Below are positions 52,242 to 61,826 of a stretch of 64,000 bases of DNA, piece after piece. The position numbers and the translations under genes are program-made. The notes beneath the pieces were generated by a model. The model had not been told where the DNA came from and did no database searches. It was given only the letters and a program-made list of their open reading frames with translations. Within the stretch, counting starts at the first letter, position 1. Each line of letters starts with the position of its first letter. The DNA comes from Kitasatospora setae KM-6054 (GTDB taxonomy: Bacteria > Actinomycetota > Actinomycetes > Streptomycetales > Streptomycetaceae): NCBI RefSeq assembly GCF_000269985.1, contig NC_016109.1:4836001-4900000 (forward strand). Reading direction: 5' to 3'.

Positions 52242-53873
52242 CTACAGGTCGTCGGCGTCGACGATCCGGTACGCGTAGCCCTGCTCGGCCAGGAAGCGCT
52301 GGCGGTGCGCCGCGAAGTCCTGGTCGACGGTGTCCCGGGCGACCACCGAGTAGAAGTGCGCCGCGTGCCCGTCCGCCTTCGGGCGCAGCACCCGGCCCAG
52401 CCGCTGGGCCTCCTCCTGGCGGGAGCCGAAGGTGCCCGAGACCTGGATCGCGACGGTCGCCTCCGGCAGGTCGATCGAGAAGTTCGCGACCTTCGAGACC
52501 ACCAGCACGCCGATCTCCTTCGACCGGAACGCGTCGAACAGCTTCTCGCGCTGCGCGTTCGAGGTCTCGCCCTTGATCACCGGGGCGCCGAGCGCCTCGC
52601 CGAGCTCGTCCAGCTGGTCGATGTACTGGCCGATCACCAGGGTCTGGTCACCCGCGTGCTTCTCCACCAGCCGCTCCACCACCCGGCGCTTGGTCGCCGT
52701 GGTCGAGCAGAACCGGTACTTCTCCTCCGGCTCGGCCGTCGCGTACGCCAGCCGCTCGGAGTCGGTCAGCGTCACCCGGACCTCGCAGCAGTCGGCGGGC
52801 GCGATGTAGCCCTGCGCCTCGATCTCCTTCCACGGGGCGTCGAACCGCTTCGGGCCGATCAGCGAGAACACGTCGCCCTCCCGGCCGTCCTCGCGCACCA
52901 GCGTCGCGGTCAGGCCGAGCCGGCGGCGGGCCTGCAGGTCGGCGGTGAACTTGAACACCGGCGCGGGCAGCAGGTGCACCTCGTCGTACACCACCAGGCC
53001 CCAGTTGCGGGCGTCGAACAGCTCCAGGTGCGCGTACACGCCCTTCCGCTTGGTCGTCATCACCTGGTAGGTGGCGATGGTGACCGGGCGGATCTCCTTG
53101 CGGGTGCCGCTGTACTCGCCGATCTCGTCCTCGGTCAGCGAGGTGCGCTTCACCAGCTCGTGCTTCCACTGCCGGGCCGAGACGGTGTTGGTCACCAGGA
53201 TCAGCGTCGTCGACTTGGCCTCCGCCATCGCCGCCGCGCCCACCAGCGTCTTGCCCGCGCCGCACGGCAGCACGACGACGCCGCTGCCGCCGTGCCAGAA
53301 GCCGTCCACCGCGTGCCGCTGGTACGGGCGCAGCTGCCAGCCGTCCTCGCGCAGGTCGATCGGGTGCGCCTCGCCGTCCACGTACCCGGCGTGGTCCTCG
53401 GCCGGCCAGCCGAGCTTCAGCAGCACCTGCTTGACCTGCCCGCGCTCCGAGGGGTGCACCACCACGGTGTCCGGGTCGACCCGGGCGCCCACCAGCGGCG
53501 CCATCTTCTTCGACCGCAGCACCTCCTCCAGCACCGGCCGGTCGGTGGTGGTCAGCACCAGCCCGTGCACCGGGTGCTTCTGCAACTGCAGCCGCCCGTA
53601 CCGGCCCATCGTGTCCGCGACGTCCACCAGCAGGGCGTGCGGCACCGGGTAGCGCGAGTACGTCACCAGCGCGTCCACCACCTGCTCCGCGTCGTGCCCG
53701 GCGGCCCGCGCGTTCCACAGCCCCAGCGGCGTCACCCGGTACGTGTGCACGTGCTCCGGCGCCCGCTCCAGCTCGGCGAACGGCGCGATCACCCGCCGGC
53801 ACTCCGCCGCCTGGGGGTGGTCGATCTCCAACAGCAGCGTCTTGTCGCTCTGCACGATCAGCGGTCCGTTCAC
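52242..53873 (-). CDS. DNA repair helicase XPB
   Basis: 543-aa superfamily 2 helicase of the bacterial XPB (ERCC3) family. Walker A LPCGAGKTLVG, Walker B VVYDEVHLLP, LGLTATLVRED (motif III) and QEEAQRLGRVLRPKADG (motif VI) are present; an N-terminal damage-recognition-like domain covers 1-180. GTG at 53873 has GGAAGGGG upstream; longer frames are not coding. The large helicase-associated gene at 56093 lies nearby on the same strand. Confidence 0.93.
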   Translation of the reverse strand: MNGPLIVQSDKTLLLEIDHPQAAECRRVIAPFAELERAPEHVHTYRVTPLGLWNARAAGHDAEQVVDALVTYSRYPVPHALLVDVADTMGRYGRLQLQKHPVHGLVLTTTDRPVLEEVLRSKKMAPLVGARVDPDTVVVHPSERGQVKQVLLKLGWPAEDHAGYVDGEAHPIDLREDGWQLRPYQRHAVDGFWHGGSGVVVLPCGAGKTLVGAAAMAEAKSTTLILVTNTVSARQWKHELVKRTSLTEDEIGEYSGTRKEIRPVTIATYQVMTTKRKGVYAHLELFDARNWGLVVYDEVHLLPAPVFKFTADLQARRRLGLTATLVREDGREGDVFSLIGPKRFDAPWKEIEAQGYIAPADCCEVRVTLTDSERLAYATAEPEEKYRFCSTTATKRRVVERLVEKHAGDQTLVIGQYIDQLDELGEALGAPVIKGETSNAQREKLFDAFRSKEIGVLVVSKVANFSIDLPEATVAIQVSGTFGSRQEEAQRLGRVLRPKADGHAAHFYSVVARDTVDQDFAAHRQRFLAEQGYAYRIVDADDL

Positions 53874-53944
53874 GCCTGTGCATCCCCTTCCGCGCGGGCC
53901 AAACCTCCAGTGTGCCGCATCGGCGCGGTCGGTGGCGGGGCCGG

Positions 53945-55594
53945 TCAGCCGAGGAAGAAGTTGTGGCCGACGTCCGGCGGGATCTTCTCCTGGTACGGGG
54001 TGGAGTCCGGGCCGGGGAGGTGGGTGCCGGGGACGGGGGTGGTGCCGGTGCGGTGCAGGAGGGTGACGCCGTCCTGGTCGAAGAGCTCCTGGTAGCCGTG
54101 GGCCAGCAGCAGGGCGCGGTACTCGGCCTGCTCGGGGTCGCGCTGGAAGGGGAAGGCGCGCTGGGTGTAGCGGAGCAGGACGTACTCCTGGCCGCGCGGG
54201 GTGCCGTCGGCCAGGACGACGCGGGTGCGGTTGGTCAGCCGCGGGGCGATCTGGTTGTCGGCCTCGACGGTCGCGCCGTCCGGGATCAGCTCCGCGGCCC
54301 GGGCCAGCGCGGCGGTCGGGGCCTTCGGCTGCCACTCGTACGGGACAGCCAGGTGGTAGAGGCCGAGGGCGGCGGACGCGGCCAGCGTGCAGGCGGCCGC
54401 GGCGGTGCCCAGGCGGCGGGCCCGCCGGTGGCCGCCGCGCGCCCACAGGACGCCGAGGGCCTCGATCGAGGCGGTCACCAGGATCGGCCAGAGGAAGGCG
54501 TCGTAGTGGCGGGCGATCGACCAGTGGTTGGGGTTGTCGGAGAGGATCCGCTCGGCCAGCAGCGGCAGCGCGGTGAAGGAGGTCGCCGAGCGCAGCGGCA
54601 GCCCGGCGGTGGTGGCCACCAGCCAGACCAGCAGGATCGGCTTGAGCGGGCTGGAGAACGCCGACTCGGCCAGCAGCCACGGGGCGCCCAGCACGTGCCG
54701 CACCGCCTCGCCGCCGTCCGCGCCGAGCTGGGTGTAGTTCCAGTAGTAGCCGGGGACGCCGCCCATCGCCGGGATCAGGTAGGCGATCTCCACGGCGCTG
54801 GACAGCGGCCCGCCCAGCAGCAGCGCCCAGCCGAGCAGCTTCGCCCGCCGGTCCGGCCCGCCGGCGGTGCCGGTGCCGGTGCCGGTGCCGTCGCCGCGCC
54901 GGCGCGCGCGCTCGCGCCACAGCAGCACCGCGCCGTACGCGCCGACCGCCAGGCCGAGGTCCTCCTTGGTCGCGCACAGCAGCAGCGCCGCGACCGCGGC
55001 CCCGCCCCAGCGCCGGGCCCCGGCCCGTTCGAACAGCAGCAGGAACAGCGGGACGGCGAAGCCCACCTCGTGGAAGCCGCCCCGGGAGGAGATCAGCAGC
55101 GGCCAGCCCAGGCCGTACACCAGCGCCGCGACGTCCCGCACCCGGGTGCGGACCTGCTGCTCGGCGCCGGCGAACGCCCGGGTGGCGATCCGGCGCACCA
55201 GCGGGACGCCCGCCGCGTACAGCGCGGCCTGGCCGACCAGCAGCATCCGCGGGTCGTCCCACAGCCAGTACAGCGGGGCGAGCAGCGCCAGCACCGGCGA
55301 GAAGTGGTCGCCCAGCAGCGAGAAGCCGGGCGGGAACTCGTGGTGCACGCTCTTCAGCGTCGACACCGGCAGCCGGAAGTGCGCGTAGCCGCGCACGCCC
55401 TGGTCGAAGATGCCCAGGTCGAAGCCGCCGAGCTGGAGCGACGTCCACTGCTGGAGGCCCAGCGCCAGGCAGACCGCGAAGCAGAGCAGGGTGAGCGCGA
55501 CGGTCCGGAACCGGCGGGAGGACGGCCGGACCCCGTGCGCGCGGGCCGCCGTCCCGCGCGAGGCGGGCGGCTGCAGGGCGGAGGTAGTGGTCAC
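53945..55594 (-). CDS. DUF2079 polytopic membrane protein
   Basis: About 549 aa with ten or more transmembrane helices. SLQLGGFDLGIFDQGVRGYA and GDHFSPVLALLAPLY are hallmarks of the DUF2079 family, distantly like mannosyltransferase-type GT-C enzymes: acidic residues in the first outer loop would be catalytic. GTG at 55594 has AGGA 8 nt upstream; a GTG at 55651 is possible and would follow a TAGACT hexamer. The C-terminal part is extracellular. Acceptor unknown. Confidence 0.82.
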   Translation of the reverse strand: MTTTSALQPPASRGTAARAHGVRPSSRRFRTVALTLLCFAVCLALGLQQWTSLQLGGFDLGIFDQGVRGYAHFRLPVSTLKSVHHEFPPGFSLLGDHFSPVLALLAPLYWLWDDPRMLLVGQAALYAAGVPLVRRIATRAFAGAEQQVRTRVRDVAALVYGLGWPLLISSRGGFHEVGFAVPLFLLLFERAGARRWGGAAVAALLLCATKEDLGLAVGAYGAVLLWRERARRRGDGTGTGTGTAGGPDRRAKLLGWALLLGGPLSSAVEIAYLIPAMGGVPGYYWNYTQLGADGGEAVRHVLGAPWLLAESAFSSPLKPILLVWLVATTAGLPLRSATSFTALPLLAERILSDNPNHWSIARHYDAFLWPILVTASIEALGVLWARGGHRRARRLGTAAAACTLAASAALGLYHLAVPYEWQPKAPTAALARAAELIPDGATVEADNQIAPRLTNRTRVVLADGTPRGQEYVLLRYTQRAFPFQRDPEQAEYRALLLAHGYQELFDQDGVTLLHRTGTTPVPGTHLPGPDSTPYQEKIPPDVGHNFFLG

Positions 55595-55765
55595 GGCTTC
55601 GGTCCTGTCGGGGGCCGACGAGGCCCGGTGCGCACGGGTGGCCCAGACCACCCCCGGTCGCTGGGCAGTCTAACCGCCGGGCGTGCGGGCGTTCGGGCGC
55701 ACCGGGAAGCGGAGCCGGACCCGCCGCAACAGTGACCCGCGGGCCGCCCGCTCGTTGGACAGGGC

Positions 55766-56050
55766 ATGATCAAGCCCAACCGCATCCTGGCCGGCCTGGC
55801 GCTCTCCGGCGCGGCCCTCGCCACCGCCTTCGGGGCGGCGCCCGCCCACGCCGCCGACACCGAGGCCATGGCCCTCGACCAGGTCGCCGACATCGGCCAG
55901 CCCGGCGGCCTGATCGGCACCGTCGCGTTCACCGGCACCGGCCTGCTGACCGGCGTCGAGCCGAAGATGCCGGACCCGCACGCGATCGTCGACGAGGCGA
56001 AGAAGCAGAAGGCCGAGGAGGACGCGAAGCACGCCGCCGGCGGCAAGTAG
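55766..56050 (+). CDS. Small secreted protein
   Basis: 94-aa protein: signal peptide of about 29 residues (hydrophobic core LAGLALSGAALATAFGAA, cut after AHA), a short neutral mature part with GLIGTVAFTGTGLLTG, and a Lys/Glu/Ala-rich charged tail. No cysteines. I do not recognise a family; Streptomyces encode many such small exported proteins. Confidence 0.75.
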   Translation: MIKPNRILAGLALSGAALATAFGAAPAHAADTEAMALDQVADIGQPGGLIGTVAFTGTGLLTGVEPKMPDPHAIVDEAKKQKAEEDAKHAAGGK

Positions 56051-56092
56051 GCGGCGGACCGGCCGGGACGAGGCCGGGACGCGGCCGGGGAC

Positions 56093-58585
56093 CTACTCCT
56101 CGACCTCGGCGACGCCGGTGATCCGGTGCAGGGCGAAGGTCCGCACCTCGTCCGCGAGGTGGTCGTAGGCGGTGACGAAGCCGCCCTCGACCTTCACCGG
56201 GTCGATCACCCGCTGCGAGGAGAGGCCCTCCGCGTTGATGTAGCCGATCCACATCCGCTCGCCCAGCAGCACGGCGGTCTGCAGCGCGGCCAGCGTGTCG
56301 GCGGCGGCGGTGCGCGGCACGGCGGTGTGCGCGGCGGGGCCCGCCACCTGGTCCTTGCGGACCGCCGTCGCCGCCCGGTCGCCGGCCCGGATCGCCCGGA
56401 CCGCGGCGGTCAGCAGGGCGTCGTCCGGCCGGGCCGGGCCGTCCGGGACCGGCTGCGGCGGGGTGCGCGGCGGGGTGCGGCGGCTGTCCGGCCGGGTCAC
56501 CACCACGTCGCCCTCCGCGGACTCCGCGGCGGGCGCGTAGCCCATCGCCCGCAGCACCCCGAGCAGCGTCTCGGGCCCGGCCTGGGCGGCCAGCACGGTC
56601 GGTGCGAGCAGCCGCAGCCGCAGCTCGGCGCCCCGCCGGTCGGCCAGGATCTCCTCCAGCAGCCGCGGGTCGTCGCAGCGCAGGTAGGACGAGGCCGCGC
56701 CGACCCGCAGGACGCCGTGCCGGCGGGCCACGTCGTCGATCAGGTAGGCCAGCGGCTGCGGGACGGGCGTGCGCGAGTGCTGGCCGAGGAAGGCCCGCAG
56801 GTCGGCGGCGGTCCGCCCGGCGTCCAGCGCGCGGCGCACCGAGCCGGGGGTGAAGCGGTAGACCGTCGCGCCCCCCTTGGACTCGACGTCGGCGGCCAGC
56901 GCCAGCGCCTGGGCCAGCGGGGTGAGCAGCGGTCCGGGGGCGATCGCGGTCAGGTCGGGCTGCAGGATCACGTGGTCCAGCGGCTCGGGCAGCAGCGGCG
57001 CCAGCACCGGCACCGGGTCGGCGCCCGCCAGCAGCGCCCGGGCGGGCGCGGCGAGCGCGCCCCGGCCGGTGACGCCGAGCAGCTCGGCCTCGTGCAGCGT
57101 CCACTCGGTCAGCTGGTCGCGCAGGTCGCGGCCGTCGGGGCCGGTCGGGCCGCCGCGCAGCGGCCGGTGCCAGCGCAGTGCGGGCAGCAGCGCGGCGGCG
57201 GACGCGGCACCGCCGGGCGGCAGCTCGGCGAGCCGGACCAGCGCGGCGCGGCGCACCGACGGGGCGAGGGTGCGGTCCAGCTCGGGGCCGAGCGCGGCGC
57301 GCGGACGGCCCTTGCCGTCCGGGGAGCCGGCCAGCCGGCCGACCCGGGTGGCGGCCAGCCAGGCGCGGGCCAGCAGCCCCCAGCGCTCGGCGGTGTCCTG
57401 CTGCAACCAGGCGTCGTACGCCGGGGTCGGGGCCCACACCTCGTCGACCTCGCCGTCCGGGGCGAGCAGGCCCGCGGTGTGGGCCAGCTCGATCCAGAAC
57501 GCGGCGTCCGCCTCGGTGCCCTCCAGCAGCACGGCGGCCCGCTTCAGGTCGCGGACGCCGAGGCCGCCGGCCCGCAGGGTGGGCGGCGGGGTGAGGCTCC
57601 AGGACTCGAGCAGTTCCTCGACGGTGCGGACCGCGGTCGCCGCCTGCCCGGCGGCGGTCCGGTCGGCGGTGGCCGGGTCGCGGTCGGTGACCGGCTCCAC
57701 GGCGGGCGGGACGGGGTCGACGGCGCGGTGGGTGCGGCCGCCGCGCAGGTGCAGGGCCAGCTCGCGCGGCAGCACCACGGAGGCCGGGCTGGACGGCAGC
57801 AGCAGGCCGCGGGCCAGCAGCCACTCGACCGGGCCGCGCGCCTCCTCGGCGGTGACCTGCCGGGCGGCGTCCGGCACGGTGCCGGTCGGCGGGCCCCAGA
57901 CCAGCCGGTCCAGCAGGCCGAGCGCGGGCGGCGGGGCCTGGTCGAGCAGCGCGCCCAGCCGCTTGCGGTCGCCGAGCAGCGCGGTCAGCGCCGCGACGGC
58001 GGTGACCGGGTCGGGGGTGGGCGGCAGCCCGGTGCCGGCCAGCAGCTGCTGCAGGCGGGCGGGCGACATGCCGACGGTGGCCTCGGCGAAGGTCGGGCCG
58101 AGACCGGTCCGGCCGGGGTTGAGCGCGCTCGGGGCGAGCGCCTCGCGGACCGCCAGCACCAGCCGCAGCGCCGAGTCCGGGCCCCACAGCAGGGCCTGCT
58201 CGCGCAGCCGGGCCAGCGCGGCCGGGAACGCGGCGGTGACGGCCGCCCGGTCGACCGGCTCGGCGCCGGAGTGCGGCCTGACCCGGGCCGGGCCGGTCAA
58301 CAGGCCGCGCACGGCGGCCTCCGAGGTGCCCTCCGGGGCGGCCGCCAGCGCCTCGGCGACCTGCAGGGTGAACCGGTCCAGCCGCTCCAGGGCGCGCAGC
58401 ACCGACGCCCGGCTGGAGAGCCGGGCGGACAGCTGGGCCAGGTCGGTCGGCACCGGGTTCAGCAGGTCGGGGCGGGCCCGGAGCAGCGCGGCGACGGCCT
58501 CGTCGCCCCGGCCGCGGAGCTCCTCGGCCAGGGTGCGGGGTGCGGTGGCGCGGGTGGCGCGCGGCGCGCTCTGCGGTGCGGTCAT
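56093..58585 (-). CDS. Helicase-associated protein with C-terminal WYL domain
   Basis: 830-aa protein. The N-terminal region (ELRGRGDEAVAALLRARPDLL, SARLSSRASVLRALERLDRFT) is like winged-helix helicase-associated domains; the central part (LDHVILQPDLTAIAPGPL to YRCDD-type repeats) fits the Helicase_C_3/XPB N-terminal-like domain. The end (IGYINAEGLSSQRVIDPVK, RTFALHRITGV) is a WYL ligand-binding domain. No ATPase motifs. It probably works with the XPB helicase encoded nearby on the same strand. ATG at 58585 lies 7 nt after TAGTCT. Confidence 0.8.
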   Translation of the reverse strand: MTAPQSAPRATRATAPRTLAEELRGRGDEAVAALLRARPDLLNPVPTDLAQLSARLSSRASVLRALERLDRFTLQVAEALAAAPEGTSEAAVRGLLTGPARVRPHSGAEPVDRAAVTAAFPAALARLREQALLWGPDSALRLVLAVREALAPSALNPGRTGLGPTFAEATVGMSPARLQQLLAGTGLPPTPDPVTAVAALTALLGDRKRLGALLDQAPPPALGLLDRLVWGPPTGTVPDAARQVTAEEARGPVEWLLARGLLLPSSPASVVLPRELALHLRGGRTHRAVDPVPPAVEPVTDRDPATADRTAAGQAATAVRTVEELLESWSLTPPPTLRAGGLGVRDLKRAAVLLEGTEADAAFWIELAHTAGLLAPDGEVDEVWAPTPAYDAWLQQDTAERWGLLARAWLAATRVGRLAGSPDGKGRPRAALGPELDRTLAPSVRRAALVRLAELPPGGAASAAALLPALRWHRPLRGGPTGPDGRDLRDQLTEWTLHEAELLGVTGRGALAAPARALLAGADPVPVLAPLLPEPLDHVILQPDLTAIAPGPLLTPLAQALALAADVESKGGATVYRFTPGSVRRALDAGRTAADLRAFLGQHSRTPVPQPLAYLIDDVARRHGVLRVGAASSYLRCDDPRLLEEILADRRGAELRLRLLAPTVLAAQAGPETLLGVLRAMGYAPAAESAEGDVVVTRPDSRRTPPRTPPQPVPDGPARPDDALLTAAVRAIRAGDRAATAVRKDQVAGPAAHTAVPRTAAADTLAALQTAVLLGERMWIGYINAEGLSSQRVIDPVKVEGGFVTAYDHLADEVRTFALHRITGVAEVEE

Positions 58586-58592
58586 CCGGTCC

Positions 58593-58598
58593 AGACTA
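58593..58598 (-). promoter_or_regulatory. -10 hexamer TAGTCT, leaderless type
   Basis: TAGTCT plus 7 nt before ATG 58585 on the minus strand. Confidence 0.5.
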
Positions 58599-58841
58599 GT
58601 CAACGCCTCCCGTCCGGGCCCAGAACGGCGGCGGAACTCGGGGTGAACCGGTGCCCGCCCGGCGGTGCCGGACGCGCGCCGCCCGGCCCTCCGGCGGCTC
58701 GGCGTCCGCCCGGCGGACGCCCGGGCCCGGTGGTTCGACGGCTGCGGCCGGGGCCCGGACGGGGCTCGCTTCGGGCGGGTCCGGGTGGGTACCGTCACGG
58801 TGGGCGGTAGGCCCGTGGACGTGAGAGCGGGTGGCGGGGCG

Positions 58842-59756
58842 ATGGCGGACGGCTCGTGGTGGCGCGAGAGCGCGGCGGCGGACGGCGGGCCGGCCGGGGG
58901 GCCGGACGGCGCGGACAGCGTGTACCTGCCCCGGCAGACGCCGCCGCCCGGGGTGCCGGACGCCCCGGCCGCCCCGCCGACCGTGGGCCTGGAGAAACCG
59001 CCCGCGCCGCCCGTGCCGCCCGCGCCGCCCGTGCCACGGGTGCCACCGGCCCGGCCGGCCCGGTCGGACCGTCCGGTTCGGCCCGCCTCGCTGCCGGCCG
59101 AGGCCGAGGAGGCGTTCCGGTACTCGGACGACCAGGGCACCCCGGACTTCGGGGTCGGCCAACTCGGCTGGAGCGCCCGCTACTTCGAGGTCCAGGAGCC
59201 CGAGCCCGAGCCCGAGCCCGAGCCGGAGCCCGCACCCGAGCCGGAGCCCGAGCCGGAGCCGGAACCCGCGCCGGAGCCCGAGCCGGAGCGGTCCCGCCCC
59301 GGGCTGGGGCGGATCGTCCTCGGTGTGGTCTTCGGCCGCCCCAAGCCCGCCCCCGCCCAGGCCGCTCCCGCCGCCGCTCCCGCCGCCGCCCCCGCCGTCG
59401 CGGCCGGCGGCCGCAAGCCCGCGCCGCTGCTGCTGCTCGCCGCCGGGCTGCTGCTGGCCGGTGCGGTCACCGGCCTGCTGCTGGTGATGCTGATCGGCTG
59501 GGCGGCGGCGTACCTGTCGCGCGGCTGGACCGACCTGATGAAGAAGTTCGCCGTCCTGGGCATCCCGCTGGCCACCGTGACCGGCATGTCGGTGTGGAAC
59601 TGGGGCCGGGAGAAGGGCCGTTGGGGCAACGCCCTGGCCCCCGGCACCGACGCGGGCGCCGCGACCTGGGCGGCCGCCCCGGGCGTCCTGCGGGTGGCGG
59701 CGGTGCTGACGGCGCTGTTCGTCCTGGGGCTGACCCTGCGCCGCCGCAAGGGCTGA
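58842..59756 (+). CDS. Membrane protein with Glu-Pro repeat region
   Basis: About 304 aa. A Pro-rich cytoplasmic first half contains APPVPPAPPVPRVPPA and, near residues 120-150, an (EP)n run of some 15 repeats broken by AP. Two or three transmembrane helices follow (LLLLAAGLLLAGAVTGLLLVML, about 190-215, and one near the end). EP repeats form stiff spacers, as in TonB. The start is uncertain: ATG 58842, or GTG 58815/58800 behind a TACCGT hexamer at 58790-58795. Function unknown. Confidence 0.65.
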   Translation: MADGSWWRESAAADGGPAGGPDGADSVYLPRQTPPPGVPDAPAAPPTVGLEKPPAPPVPPAPPVPRVPPARPARSDRPVRPASLPAEAEEAFRYSDDQGTPDFGVGQLGWSARYFEVQEPEPEPEPEPEPAPEPEPEPEPEPAPEPEPERSRPGLGRIVLGVVFGRPKPAPAQAAPAAAPAAAPAVAAGGRKPAPLLLLAAGLLLAGAVTGLLLVMLIGWAAAYLSRGWTDLMKKFAVLGIPLATVTGMSVWNWGREKGRWGNALAPGTDAGAATWAAAPGVLRVAAVLTALFVLGLTLRRRKG

Positions 59757-59775
59757 CGCCGCAAGGGCCGACGCG

Positions 59776-59803
59776 GCGCGGGCCGGCGGCTGTCGGCCCG
59801 CGC
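59776..59803. terminator. Hairpin between convergent genes
   Basis: 10-bp perfect stem (59776-59785 with 59794-59803), 8-nt loop, between the EP-repeat gene and the FecB-like lipoprotein gene. Confidence 0.65.
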
Positions 59804-59807
59804 GGGG

Positions 59808-60836
59808 TCAGTTCGCGCCGAGCAGGTGGAGGAGTTCGGCGATCAGGAAGTGCGCGCCGGTGTAGCCGATGCCCTGGAACCAGAGCTGGTCGTCGATCCG
59901 GAAGGCGCGGTGGGCGCGGACGGCGGCCAGGTTCCGCCAGGCGGGGGAGGCGAGGGCGGTGCTGAGGCCGTTGCGGGCGGGGTCGCCGTAGCTCGCGTAC
60001 AGCAGCAGGTCGCCGTCGGCGGCGGCGAGCTGGTCGGGGGCGGCCTCGGCGGCGAAGCTGTCGGTGTTCTGCGGGTCGGGGCGGGGCAGTTGGAGGTCGT
60101 CCAGGACGCTGCCGGGGAAGTTCTGCCGGGCGTAGAGGCGGACGGCGGGGGAGCCCTCGACGAACCGGACCAGGCTGATCCGCTGTCCGGCGGCGCCGGC
60201 GGCGGAGAGGGCGCGGCGGGCCTGGTCGAGGTGGCGTGCGTAGGCGGCGAGGACGGCGGCGGCCTGCTCGCGCCGGTCCAGGGCGGCGGCGTGGAGCTGG
60301 AAGCCGTCCTTCCAGGGGGCGCCGGTGGTCCGGGTCAGCACGGTGGGGGCGACGGCCCGCAGCGCGGCGGCGTGGGCGGCGTCGCGGGTCCGGTTGGTGA
60401 GGATCAGCTGCGGGCGCAGCGCGCCGATCGCCGCGGTGTCGGGGACGGCCGCGATGTCGCCGACCACGGTGACCTCGGCGAGCCGGGAGGCGGGCCAGTA
60501 GCCGGGCAGGGCGGCGTCCAGCGGGGCCTTGGCGGCGCCGACGGGGGTGATGCCGAGGGTCATCGCGGAGTCGAGCTCGGCGGTGTCCAGGACGACGACC
60601 CGGACCGCGCCGCCGGGCACGGTGACCTGGCCGTCCGCGTCGGTCAGGGTGATGTCGGGGCGCGGGCTGGGGCTGGGTTGGACGGGCGTGGGGGTGCCGG
60701 TCGGGGGAAGCCCGGTGCCGTCGGGGCCCTCGGGCAGCGGCTGGGCGTCGGGGAGCGGCAGGTGCGGGCCGCAGCCGGCCAGCAGGGCGGCGCCGAGCCC
60801 GGCGAGGGCGGCGCGGCGGGACAGCGGGGGTGGCAC
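59808..60836 (-). CDS. FecB-like substrate-binding lipoprotein
   Basis: 342-aa cluster A-III binding protein for iron-siderophores, cobalamin or haem. The N-terminus RRAALAGLGAALLAGC joins twin arginines to a lipobox. The mature part has VVVLDTAELDSAMTLGITPVG, LRPQLILTNRT and the long helix typical of the fold. GTG start with a perfect AGGAGGT site 5 nt upstream, so it may be strongly translated. No permease or ATPase adjoins it. Confidence 0.85.
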   Translation of the reverse strand: MPPPLSRRAALAGLGAALLAGCGPHLPLPDAQPLPEGPDGTGLPPTGTPTPVQPSPSPRPDITLTDADGQVTVPGGAVRVVVLDTAELDSAMTLGITPVGAAKAPLDAALPGYWPASRLAEVTVVGDIAAVPDTAAIGALRPQLILTNRTRDAAHAAALRAVAPTVLTRTTGAPWKDGFQLHAAALDRREQAAAVLAAYARHLDQARRALSAAGAAGQRISLVRFVEGSPAVRLYARQNFPGSVLDDLQLPRPDPQNTDSFAAEAAPDQLAAADGDLLLYASYGDPARNGLSTALASPAWRNLAAVRAHRAFRIDDQLWFQGIGYTGAHFLIAELLHLLGAN

Positions 60837-60931
60837 CCGGGACCTCCTGGGGCGGAGCGCGGACGGGATGCCGCCAGTATGTCCGGAATGCGGCGTCCGT
60901 CCCGGCTTTTCCGGCCGGAACCGCCACGGCC

Positions 60932-60937
60932 TAGGCT
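60932..60937 (+). promoter_or_regulatory. -10 hexamer TAGGCT, leaderless type
   Basis: TAGGCT ends 6 nt before the ATG at 60944. Confidence 0.5.
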
Positions 60938-60943
60938 GGCGGC

Positions 60944-61549
60944 ATGGCTCTCACCGTCGGCTTCGACCTCGACATGACGCTCCTCGACACCCGCCCCGGC
61001 ATCAAGGCCACCTACCAGGTGCTGGCCGCCGAGACCGGCACCGCGATCGACGCCGACCTGGCGGTCAGCCGGCTCGGCCCGCCGCTGGCGCACGAGCTGG
61101 CCAACTGGTTCCCGGCGGAGCGGGTGGCGGCGGTCGCCGACCGCTACCGCGAGCTGTACGTCGAGCACGCGATCGCGCCGACCGTCGAACTGCCCGGCGC
61201 GCTGGCCGCGGTGGCGGCGGTCCGGGCGGCGGGCGGCCGGGTGGTGGTGATCACCGGCAAGTGGGAGCCGAACGCCCGCCGCCACCTGGACAGCCTCGGG
61301 CTGGAGGTGGACGCGCTGGTCGGCGACCTGTGGGCGGAGACCAAGGGCGAGGCGCTGCGGGCGCACGGCGTGGGCGTCTACGTGGGCGACCACCTGGGCG
61401 ACATCCGCGGCGCCCGGGCGGCGGACGCCGTCGCGGTCGGGGTGGCCACCGGCCCGTACGGCCCGGCGGAGCTGGCGGCGGCGGGCGCCGACGCGGTGCT
61501 GCGCGACCTCACCGAGTTCCCGGCCTGGCTGGCCGGCCACCTGGCGTAG
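60944..61549 (+). CDS. HAD-superfamily phosphatase
   Basis: 201-aa HAD hydrolase of phosphoglycolate-phosphatase type: motif I GFDLDMTLLDT, motif II VVVITGKW, motif III region KGEALRAHG and motif IV VYVGDHLGDIRGA. A helical cap lies between motifs I and II. Substrate unknown; phosphoglycolate or a nucleotide monophosphate are typical. It converges with the small membrane protein with 10 nt between stops. Confidence 0.87.
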   Translation: MALTVGFDLDMTLLDTRPGIKATYQVLAAETGTAIDADLAVSRLGPPLAHELANWFPAERVAAVADRYRELYVEHAIAPTVELPGALAAVAAVRAAGGRVVVITGKWEPNARRHLDSLGLEVDALVGDLWAETKGEALRAHGVGVYVGDHLGDIRGARAADAVAVGVATGPYGPAELAAAGADAVLRDLTEFPAWLAGHLA

Positions 61550-61559
61550 GGCCCGTAAC

Positions 61560-61826
61560 TCAGCCGGCCGCCGTCGCCGTCGCAGCCGCCGCCTGCCGGG
61601 CGCGGCGGCGGCGGGTGTTCTCCCGGGCGGTGGCGAACAGCCCGCCCAGCGCGACCAGCAGGCCGAGCGGCATCAGCATCGCCAGCCAGTAGGCGCCCCA
61701 GGGCAGCCGGGGCAGGTCGAAGACGTACGGCACGAAGACCGCGACGACGGACAGCATGCCGACGCCGAACACGATGCCGCCGACGCGGACCAGCAGATCG
61801 CCGGGGTCGTTCGACCGGTCGCTCAC
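61560..61826 (-). CDS. Small two-helix membrane protein
   Basis: 88-aa protein with two hydrophobic helices (about residues 13-35 and 43-65) and an Arg-rich, Ala-rich C-terminal tail. GTG at 61826 has GGAG 8 nt upstream; the frame extending to 61961 is less likely. No family recognised. Confidence 0.6.
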   Translation of the reverse strand: MSDRSNDPGDLLVRVGGIVFGVGMLSVVAVFVPYVFDLPRLPWGAYWLAMLMPLGLLVALGGLFATARENTRRRRARQAAAATATAAG

